NCBI GenBank assembly: GCA_003505905.1
Contig: DNXM01000020.1
Coordinates: 1-6,312, forward strand
From: Oscillospiraceae bacterium
GTDB lineage: Bacteria > Bacillota > Clostridia > Oscillospirales > Acutalibacteraceae
DNA length: 6,312 nt
Reading direction: 5' to 3'
Numbering within the stretch: the first letter of the stretch is position 1; the number at the start of each line of letters is the position of its first letter. Made by a program: the position numbers and the translations under genes. The notes beneath the pieces are model-generated. The model was not told the origin of the DNA and made no database searches. It saw nothing but the letters and a program-made list of their open reading frames with translations. Shown piece after piece: positions 1 to 6,312 of this stretch.

Positions 1-237
1 AAGCAGTCGTGAAAACTCTTTTCTTGGTGATTTTGCTTTTGCTGACTGAGTTTCAATATAAATATCAACCAATCTCCACGTGGAAACCAAGGATACATAT
101 CTGGTAAGACCCGAAATCTGTTCAAACAAACTTTCCAGTTGTTCGCCATGTGCGGTACTTACTCGTGCATAGATTACTATGTTCCGCTGCGGTCTTTGAA
201 CCTTTGCCGGAATAACTTCTACTTTTCTCTCCATCAT
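1..237 (-). CDS. Serine recombinase (resolvase/invertase family), N-terminal part, cut by window edge
   Basis: Reading the minus strand from the ATG at 237 gives 79 uninterrupted codons to the window edge. The protein opens MMERKVEVIPAKVQRPQRN, followed by VIYARVST (residues 21-28). YARVST is the hallmark active-site motif of the resolvase N-terminal domain, with Arg25 and the nucleophilic Ser27 (codon 157-159). A helix with QLESLFEQISGLTRYV (33-48), a strand VDIYIE (57-62) and S-PRKEFSRLL (70-79) follow in the family order. Ser27 attacks DNA and forms a 5'-phosphoserine link during recombination. Large serine recombinases of this type integrate and excise Firmicutes mobile elements, but the zinc-ribbon and C-terminal DNA-binding parts are out of view. 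An in-frame TGA lies four codons upstream (247-249). That leaves ATG 237, ATG 234 or GTG 246 as possible starts, none with a strong Shine-Dalgarno. It reads away from rlmD. The family call is firm; the specific element type is unknown. Confidence 0.88.
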   Translation of the reverse strand, partial: MMERKVEVIPAKVQRPQRNIVIYARVSTAHGEQLESLFEQISGLTRYVSLVSTWRLVDIYIETQSAKAKSPRKEFSRLL

Positions 238-271
238 TTTGCCCACTCATCATTTTTTGCCCACCCATCAT
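232..271 (-). repeat. Tandem ATGATG-RGTGGGCAAAA repeats over the recombinase start
   Basis: On the minus strand the unit ATGATGRGTGGGCAAAA occurs twice (from 271 and from 253) and begins a third time at 237 with ATGATGG. The ATGATG pairs start 18 and then 16 nt apart, so they fall in different reading frames. Only the last pair opens the recombinase frame. The GTGGG of each unit lies a few nt upstream of the next ATGATG and may act as a weak ribosome-binding sequence. The repeats are seen directly; any regulatory role is inference. Confidence 0.6.
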
Positions 272-293
272 TGCCTTGATAAAAGGCAATGAT
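267..293. repeat. Perfect 11-bp stem, 5-nt loop hairpin upstream of the recombinase
   Basis: ATCATTGCCTT (267-277) and AAGGCAATGAT (283-293) are perfect reverse complements around GATAA. No T-run follows on either strand, so it is not a standard intrinsic terminator. In the recombinase leader RNA the stem ends about 30 nt before the start codon and buries most of the first ATGATG repeat. A translational control element or protein-binding palindrome is possible. The structure is certain in sequence, the role is not. Confidence 0.65.
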
Positions 294-327
294 ATACAGG
301 CTATTTTATGTGGAATCCTATCGTTTT

Positions 328-389
328 CATACCTTTTAACGATGAACACCCTATAGTGTAAATGAAACCTCTATCGCATAAAAGGTATG
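328..389. repeat. 11-bp inverted repeat pair CATACCTTTTA / TAAAAGGTATG
   Basis: CATACCTTTTA (328-338) and TAAAAGGTATG (379-389) are perfect reverse complements separated by 40 nt. The spacing is long for an RNA hairpin and better suits paired protein-binding sites, for example recombinase accessory or operator sites. The left arm overlaps the first 15-bp direct repeat copy and the right arm abuts the second. Confidence 0.55.
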
Positions 390-497
390 CACTTTTCAAC
401 GATTACCCCTGGCAAAAGCCGTTGATATGTTTCTACAGAGGGGCTTTTTGCCATAAAATAAAGGATTTTTCTAAAATCAATGGTACTATTCAACGAT
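329..497. repeat. Three copies of a 15-bp direct repeat ending in AACGAT
   Basis: On the plus strand ATACCTTTTAACGAT (329-343), GCACTTTTCAACGAT (389-403) and GTACTATTCAACGAT (483-497) align without gaps. Copies 2 and 3 share 13 of 15 bases; each shares 11 of 15 with copy 1. All keep the AACGAT end. Start-to-start spacings are 60 and 94 nt. On the minus strand the consensus reads ATCGTTRAAWRGT. Iterated sites for the recombinase, an excisionase or a repressor are the natural reading, but this is inference. Confidence 0.5.
411..452. repeat. Inverted repeat GGCAAAAGCC / GGCTTTTTGCC; possible weak terminator or element-end palindrome
   Basis: GGCAAAAGCC (411-420) pairs with GGCTTTTTGCC (442-452), with a single extra T, around a 21-nt loop. 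CCCCT (406-410) can pair alternatively with AGGGG (439-443). The only U-runs lie within the stem (five on the plus strand, four on the minus strand) and the GC core is three base pairs. As a rho-independent terminator, for rlmD on the minus strand, it would be weak. A recombination-site palindrome is the alternative. Confidence 0.45.
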
Positions 498-511
498 AGA
501 CTTCAGAAAAG

Positions 512-527
512 CCTTTGATTTCAATGG
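512..527. repeat. 16-bp imperfect palindrome just downstream of rlmD
   Basis: CCTTTGATTTCAATGG reads as its own reverse complement apart from one T-T mismatch in each half-site comparison and the central TT. It begins only 4 nt past the rlmD stop codon on the minus strand. It has no following T-run, so a terminator role is unlikely. Its place at the gene/element junction makes it a candidate for part of an attachment site. It is short enough to be chance. Confidence 0.35.
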
Positions 528-530
528 GTT

Positions 531-1691
531 TTAGCCCTTAGGTGTGTTCACTTTTGACATCAAAACTACCGTCTCAACGTGCTTTGTATACGGGAAAAGG
601 TCAAACGGTTTGATTTTTTTGACCCGATAGCCGTGATGAGTGAGAAAGTACAAATCCCGTGCGAGCGTTTCGGGGTTGCAGGAAACATAGACCACACGCT
701 CGGGATTCAGCCGCAGGAGGCTGGATAGAAACTTTTTGGAGCTTCCGGCTCTGGGCGGATCCATCAACACGACATCGGCCGTTTCGCCGTCTTCAGCCAT
801 TTCATTCATGAAATCACCTGCATCGGCGCAGACAAAACGGATATTTTCCGCTTCATTTTGCTTGGCGTTGATGCGGGCATCCCGAATGGCGCTTGGGTTC
901 AGCTCGGCGCCGATGACTTCCTTGGCTTTTTTCGAGGCAATGATGCCGATGGTGCCCGTGCCGCAGTAAGCGTCAATGACCCGTTCTTTTCCGGTTAAGC
1001 CTGCCAACTCAATGGCGGTGTTATACAAATGCTCCGTTTGAACGGGATTGATTTGATAAAACGACTGCGGCGATATTTTGAAGGTGCAGCCGCACAGTGT
1101 GTCGAGAATGAACCCCTTGCCGTACATCGGCTTGTCAATATCGCCGAGCACCATGTTGGTGTGCTTGTTGTTGATGTTTTGAACAATAGTTGTGATTTCG
1201 GGGTGCTGTTTCAGCAATGCTTTCACGAAATCGTTTTTTGAGGGAAAGGCGCTGCCTGCGGTGATGAGAACGACCATGATTTCACCGCTGTTTTGTCCGA
1301 CACGCACCAGTACATGGCGCAGGAATCCCGTTCGTTTGTCTTCGTCATACGGACGAATTTTGAAAGAGGGCAGGAGAGAACGGACGGTGCAGATGATGGC
1401 ATCGGCCTTTTCGTTTTCAATCATACAGCTGTCCACATTGACGATGCGGTGACTGCTGCTTTGGTAAACGCCCGACACGATTTTGCCCGAACGGGTGGTG
1501 CCGAAGGCGGCTTGAACCTTGCAACGGTAGTGGGTCGGGTTTTCCATGCCTCGGATGCGGTCGACCTTGCCGTATCCGCCTAAAAGCTTGCCGACAAGCC
1601 CTTGCTTGTATTTTAACTGTCTGTCATAATCCATGTTTTGGAGCTGACAGCCGCCGCATTTTTTGCTCAACGGACAGGGAGTGTTTTTCAT
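531..1691 (-). CDS. rlmD: 23S rRNA (uracil-5-)-methyltransferase, RlmD/RumA (TrmA) family, short form
   Basis: This cytoplasmic enzyme transfers a methyl group from S-adenosylmethionine to C5 of uridine in 23S rRNA. With the ATG at 1691 it is 386 residues. Cys6, Cys12 and Cys15 (CPLSKKCGGC) plus Cys89 (VNVDSC) match the four ligands of the family's 4Fe-4S cluster. SFYQINP (210-216) carries the conserved Gln. DAYCGTGTIG (240-249) is the SAM-binding loop, DPPRAG (311-316) is motif IV, and SCNPETLARDL (337-347) holds the catalytic Cys338. HVETVVLM (371-378) holds the conserved Glu. The first cluster Cys is at residue 6, so the N-terminal TRAM RNA-binding domain of E. coli RlmD is absent, as in RlmC. 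Whether it targets U1939, U747 or both cannot be read here; Gram-positive RlmCD does both. A TTG at 1700 is an alternative start, but the GGATTGG at 1702-1708 is spaced for the ATG. The start lies 36 nt after the secreted-protein stop. Confidence 0.93.
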   Translation of the reverse strand: MKNTPCPLSKKCGGCQLQNMDYDRQLKYKQGLVGKLLGGYGKVDRIRGMENPTHYRCKVQAAFGTTRSGKIVSGVYQSSSHRIVNVDSCMIENEKADAIICTVRSLLPSFKIRPYDEDKRTGFLRHVLVRVGQNSGEIMVVLITAGSAFPSKNDFVKALLKQHPEITTIVQNINNKHTNMVLGDIDKPMYGKGFILDTLCGCTFKISPQSFYQINPVQTEHLYNTAIELAGLTGKERVIDAYCGTGTIGIIASKKAKEVIGAELNPSAIRDARINAKQNEAENIRFVCADAGDFMNEMAEDGETADVVLMDPPRAGSSKKFLSSLLRLNPERVVYVSCNPETLARDLYFLTHHGYRVKKIKPFDLFPYTKHVETVVLMSKVNTPKG

Positions 1692-1727
1692 AGCATTCAA
1701 TCCAATCCAAGAATATGCTCCGTGTTG

Positions 1728-3437
1728 TTATTGCTTTACTTCGTACATAGCGGGATAAAACAGATGAAGGATGAACCAAACGATTTTGTCCCAAGGGGTG
1801 TTGTTAATCGTTACCGTTTCCTCATCGGCGGTAATTCTGCCGTTTGCATCCGTGATAACTGCTTTTACGGTAAATGTTTTCTTTGCGTTTTTGACGGTAA
1901 ATGTGCTGCTTGCTTCGCCTCGCTTTTGACCATCCAAAAACCATTCGATTTTGCTTCCATCCGCAACATCCGCCGTAAAGGTTACATTGGAGCGGTAGGC
2001 GTGAGAAACGGATTTACTCAAAGGATTGTTCACGATGATATTGCCTGTGCTGTCCGTAATCGTCAAGCCGCCGGTTCCGACAACGAGCATTTTATCGGCA
2101 GGCAAATAAATATCCACGGTATATTTTGTGTGAATGTCGACCTTGCTCATGCATACGGCATATTCTGTGGCTACCAGCGTGTCATTCAGCTCAATTGTTG
2201 CATTTTCTGCGGAATAGTTGCCTTGTATGTTGGGGTCGAAATAGTATAAAAAATAAAAGTGGTCTTCTGTATCAAAGGTCAGCGGAATATTCCAACGGAT
2301 TTTACCGCAGCCGTATTCACCTAAATATTCACCGAAAAACTCCGACCAATCCATTTGATTGGATTCAACCCGAAATACATTCCAAACGGTGTTGCTTGAG
2401 AAATCATCGGGAATAATGCCGAATCTTCCGTCATCTCTCGGGTCAAATGTTTCTGTTGAAATATAATCAACCTTTGTGATTTCGCAGTTCAATTCTCTTT
2501 CGCTTTCAGGACTGTAGCCATCAACGAGTGTAAAGCCGAACTTTGTTTCGCAGGACACCTTTATGTAGTAGGTTTCGCCCGGAATGATGTCGAAATCGCT
2601 TTCGCCGCCGAACCAATCATCTCCGCCGTAGCCGCTCGGAATGGTGTAGTTTACGACAGGTACGCCGTCTTTGTTATACACCTGTAAAGAATGAGGATAA
2701 TATTCATTCTTTGACCAATCATCGGTTACTTTCTTGGATATATAACACTCATCAATAATGCCGTAGCAATGGGAACAGGCAGTGAATTGATACCACGCAT
2801 TTTCAACGGTATTCGTCAACAAGATACGGTCACCGAGGAAAATTTCTTTTGGGTTATTTCCGACCGTGACCTTTCGTTCCGGGTTGACAATATACAGGCG
2901 GAATTTCATGTTATCGGAGACTTCAAAAGGACCGTTGCCATCCTCGTAGTCGTAGGTGATGTTGTAGTCCTTTGATTTTACAATTCGCTCGCCGTCATAC
3001 CAAGTGACATAGGCATTGAAATGAATGCACTGCTGCTCTTTTTCGGCTTGAATTGTGTCGGGAGTTCCGCTAATGATACCGTCTTTGTCAAAGGTCAATC
3101 CGTTCACTGTTATCGAATCCGTTTCGGTATCTTGAACAATGGGAGGAATACGAGAGTAGGTTCCCTGTATGTAATTGTCAAGCTCCCAATATTCACCGTC
3201 GTCAACGAACAATTTGTAGGTTACCTTGTGCGTGTAACCTTCATCACAAAACCGAAACAATTCGGCATTATATTTTTCTCCTGCAACTGCTGTGGGCGGA
3301 TTGGTAATCAAACGAACAAAAGGCTCCTCGTTTTGGGCAAACGCCGTCGGGTAGGTTATACTCAACAGAGTTACCATGCAGAGCAGAACGGGAATGATAT
3401 TCTTTTTCAAAAACTTCTTTGATTTTGACATACTCAT
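1728..3437 (-). CDS. Secreted protein with Ig-like segments, function unknown
   Basis: I do not recognise this 569-residue protein. Residues 7-34 form a signal peptide: lysines, a hydrophobic stretch IIPVLLCMVTLLSITYP, then TAFA before Gln35, a good signal peptidase I site. Export is therefore likely. Residues 40-165 contain NPPTAVAGEKY and GLTFDKDGIISGTPDT (113-128), the pattern of putative Ig (He_PIG) domains that pack on the cell surface. Residues 170-320 are beta-rich with many aromatic and acidic residues, ending in PGETYYIKVSCETKFGFTL, reminiscent of pre-peptidase C-like beta sandwiches. Residues 475-547 resemble a PKD/Ig-like domain (IEWFLDGQKRG, FTVKAVITDANGRI). The end, WDKIVWFILHLFYPAMYEVKQ region (549-569), is hydrophobic and may be an amphipathic or membrane-touching anchor. 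There is no LPXTG motif, dockerin or recognisable catalytic domain. It is more AT-rich than its neighbours. The start was chosen for its AGGAGG; an upstream TTG at 3509 would disrupt the signal peptide. Confidence 0.85.
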   Translation of the reverse strand: MSMSKSKKFLKKNIIPVLLCMVTLLSITYPTAFAQNEEPFVRLITNPPTAVAGEKYNAELFRFCDEGYTHKVTYKLFVDDGEYWELDNYIQGTYSRIPPIVQDTETDSITVNGLTFDKDGIISGTPDTIQAEKEQQCIHFNAYVTWYDGERIVKSKDYNITYDYEDGNGPFEVSDNMKFRLYIVNPERKVTVGNNPKEIFLGDRILLTNTVENAWYQFTACSHCYGIIDECYISKKVTDDWSKNEYYPHSLQVYNKDGVPVVNYTIPSGYGGDDWFGGESDFDIIPGETYYIKVSCETKFGFTLVDGYSPESERELNCEITKVDYISTETFDPRDDGRFGIIPDDFSSNTVWNVFRVESNQMDWSEFFGEYLGEYGCGKIRWNIPLTFDTEDHFYFLYYFDPNIQGNYSAENATIELNDTLVATEYAVCMSKVDIHTKYTVDIYLPADKMLVVGTGGLTITDSTGNIIVNNPLSKSVSHAYRSNVTFTADVADGSKIEWFLDGQKRGEASSTFTVKNAKKTFTVKAVITDANGRITADEETVTINNTPWDKIVWFILHLFYPAMYEVKQ

Positions 3438-3444
3438 TTTTTCT

Positions 3445-3450
3445 ACCTCC
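3445..3450 (-). promoter_or_regulatory. Shine-Dalgarno GGAGGT for the secreted protein
   Basis: The minus strand reads CAGGAGGTAG with GGAGGT 7 nt before the ATG at 3437. This decides the start, against the frame's longer TTG option at 3509, which has no such site at the right spacing. Confidence 0.85.
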
Positions 3451-3505
3451 TGATTTTTGTTGAATTGTTTGATGCTGACGGGAAAAGTCGATTGCGGGAA
3501 ACAAA

Positions 3506-4321
3506 TCAAGGCTCACGATTGCTGATAAGAACACGCTCGGCGTTTTTGCCGAGGATGGCATTTTTTTGTTCCTCTGTCAACGGCAGAGAACGGATGTGGG
3601 CGATTTCATTTTTGGCGTTGCTCCACGGCGAATCCGAGCCGAACAGGATTTTGTCGGCACCGTGATTTTGTACGATGCGCAAAAACTGCTCCTGTGGATA
3701 AAATTCCGTGCCCATGGAGGTGTCGAGATAAACATTTTTGCCGACAAGGTACTCTTCCACCTCGTCCCATTGAGCGTGACCGCCCAAGTGCGCAAGCACC
3801 ATTGTGCCGCCCTGCATTTGCTTGATGACTTCGGCAAAACGCTTGGGGCTTGTGTGAAACGGCGGCGGTAAGCCCGGGTCGTAACCGGCGTGGTGCAAAA
3901 CAATAAGCCCCTTGGCAAAGGCGTAGTCGTAGATGTGCAGCATTCGCAGTTCATCGGGATAAAACAACTGATATTCGGCGTGAAGCTTCAAGCCCTTTAA
4001 TCCGAGTGCGGCAATTTCATCAATGTCACGGCGGTAATCATCCGAATCGGGATGAACGGAACCGAACGAAATAATTCGTTCGTCAGCCACTTGGCTTGCC
4101 CATTCGTTCAGCGTTTTGCTCTGTGAGGGCTTTGTGGCAACAGGCTGAATGACGCTTTTATCCACACCGAATTCATCCATGGAACGCAGTAAACCGTTTT
4201 TGGTCATGTCGGTGAGAGCTGTGTAATTGTTGCCGAATTTGATGGTGTTGTCAATCAGCTTTTGACGGGCACGGCTTGCCAATTCATCGGGAAAAATGTG
4301 TGTGTGAAAGTCGATAATCAC
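3506..4321 (-). CDS. Metal-dependent amidohydrolase (Amidohydrolase_2 / ACMSD-like TIM barrel)
   Basis: The protein has 271 residues, starts with GTG and has the complete small-amidohydrolase pattern. MIIDFHTHIFP supplies the HxH metal pair His6 and His8 at the end of strand 1. LKLHAEYQ (111-118, His114), VLHHAGYDPG (141-150, His143/144), MVLAHLGGHAQWDE (174-187, His178) and ILFGSDSPWSN (225-235, Asp230) follow in barrel order. Asp230 is the expected catalytic/metal aspartate. Members of this superfamily hydrolyse C-O or C-N bonds or decarboxylate aromatic acids such as resorcylate or aminocarboxymuconate semialdehyde. The substrate cannot be read from sequence. No signal peptide is seen, so it is probably cytoplasmic. 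It starts 14 nt after the beta-galactosidase stop, which suggests translational coupling and a possible role in using a plant- or host-derived glycoside aglycone. That pairing is inference. Family call strong, function open. Confidence 0.9.
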   Translation of the reverse strand: MIIDFHTHIFPDELASRARQKLIDNTIKFGNNYTALTDMTKNGLLRSMDEFGVDKSVIQPVATKPSQSKTLNEWASQVADERIISFGSVHPDSDDYRRDIDEIAALGLKGLKLHAEYQLFYPDELRMLHIYDYAFAKGLIVLHHAGYDPGLPPPFHTSPKRFAEVIKQMQGGTMVLAHLGGHAQWDEVEEYLVGKNVYLDTSMGTEFYPQEQFLRIVQNHGADKILFGSDSPWSNAKNEIAHIRSLPLTEEQKNAILGKNAERVLISNREP

Positions 4322-4330
4322 GCTTTTTAT

Positions 4331-4335
4331 CCTCC

Positions 4336-4337
<2 letters not shown>
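4331..4337 (-). promoter_or_regulatory. Shine-Dalgarno AAGGAGG overlapping the beta-galactosidase stop
   Basis: The minus strand reads TAAGGAGG, in which the TAA is the beta-galactosidase stop (4338-4336) and AAGGAGG lies 9 nt before the GTG at 4321. The overlap supports the unusual GTG start and suggests coupled translation of the two genes. Confidence 0.85.

Positions 4338-6312
<1,975 letters not shown>

Larger units (their letters stand above)
238..530. other. Repeat-rich non-coding gap between rlmD and the recombinase; candidate mobile-element end
   Basis: This 293-nt gap holds no ORF with recognisable content and is visibly more AT-rich than the genes to its right. It contains several separate repeat structures, listed as their own features, plus an 8-bp inverted pair CTATCGTT (318-325) and AACGATAG (492-499). 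The density of inverted and direct repeats is what one expects of an attachment-site or element-end region, or of a leader controlling the recombinase. I see no convincing sigma-70 promoter. The best minus-strand candidate is a TTGAAA at 392-397, with only a poor -10 about 17 nt further on. The exact att core cannot be located without the other element end. Confidence 0.5.

Noticed and set aside
122..349. 75-codon minus-strand ORF overlapping the recombinase start
   Set aside because: It overlaps the recombinase frame, which has a clear YARVST motif, and its own translation is low-complexity at the start (MMGGQKMMSG) and unlike any family. A short uORF role is mentioned only as a possibility.
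392..397. TTGAAA on the minus strand as a recombinase -35 box
   Set aside because: The hexamers 16-18 nt downstream match TATAAT poorly, so it is not listed as a promoter.
343..550. Seven-base TGAACAC shared by the gap (343-349) and, inverted, the rlmD 3' end (near 542-550) as an att core
   Set aside because: Seven bases in inverted orientation within 200 bp is easily chance, and an att core should be a direct repeat at the two element ends.
1638..2249. 203-codon plus-strand ORF across the rlmD/secreted-protein junction
   Set aside because: It is antisense to two well-supported genes, with no recognisable motif and no good start context.
2745..2777. CSHC with a further Cys six residues on as a zinc site in the secreted protein
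   Set aside because: Only three clustered cysteines are present without a recognisable zinc-ribbon spacing; disulfides are as likely in an exported protein.
3438..3509. TTG start at 3509 giving a 593-residue secreted protein that overlaps the amidohydrolase stop
   Set aside because: The extra 24 residues precede the signal peptide and would spoil it, and a strong GGAGGT sits 7 nt before the ATG at 3437.

Overview
The window is 6312 bp of bacterial DNA. All credible genes lie on the minus strand, so the biological order runs from right to left. Strong AGGAGG-type ribosome sites, GTG/TTG start options, a Gram-positive style signal peptide and moderate GC suggest an anaerobic Bacillota (Clostridia) bacterium, perhaps a gut Oscillospirales/Lachnospirales-type organism. 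That placement is inference from protein style only. No rRNA or other marker in the window fixes it.

Layout in transcription order: (1) 6312-4336, the C-terminal two thirds of a LacZ-type GH2 beta-galactosidase, cut at its 5' end by the window edge, with both catalytic glutamates present. (2) 4321-3506, a metal-dependent TIM-barrel amidohydrolase whose Shine-Dalgarno overlaps the beta-galactosidase stop codon. (3) 3437-1728, a secreted, unrecognised protein with a signal peptide, Ig-like segments and an aromatic/hydrophobic C-terminal tail. (4) 1691-531, a short (TRAM-less) RlmD/RumA-family 23S rRNA m5U methyltransferase. Gaps between these four are 14, 68 and 36 nt with no visible terminator, so one transcript is plausible. 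Functionally they look mixed: lactose/galactoside hydrolysis, an unknown hydrolase, a cell-surface protein and rRNA modification.

(5) 530-238 is an AT-richer non-coding gap unusually full of repeats: a perfect 11-bp hairpin, an 11-bp inverted repeat pair, a 10/11-bp inverted repeat pair, a near-palindrome next to the rlmD stop, and three copies of a 15-bp direct repeat. (6) 237-1 is the first 79 codons of a large serine recombinase (catalytic Ser27 in a YARVST motif), running off the left edge.

The main point of interest is the left end. A serine recombinase next to the 3' end of an rlmD/rumA gene, a reported integration hot spot for integrative elements in Firmicutes, suggests that the window catches the junction of a mobile element with the chromosome. 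The element body would lie to the left, outside the window. I see no CRISPR array, tRNA, rRNA or complete insertion sequence, and nothing that I can defend as a wholly new system.
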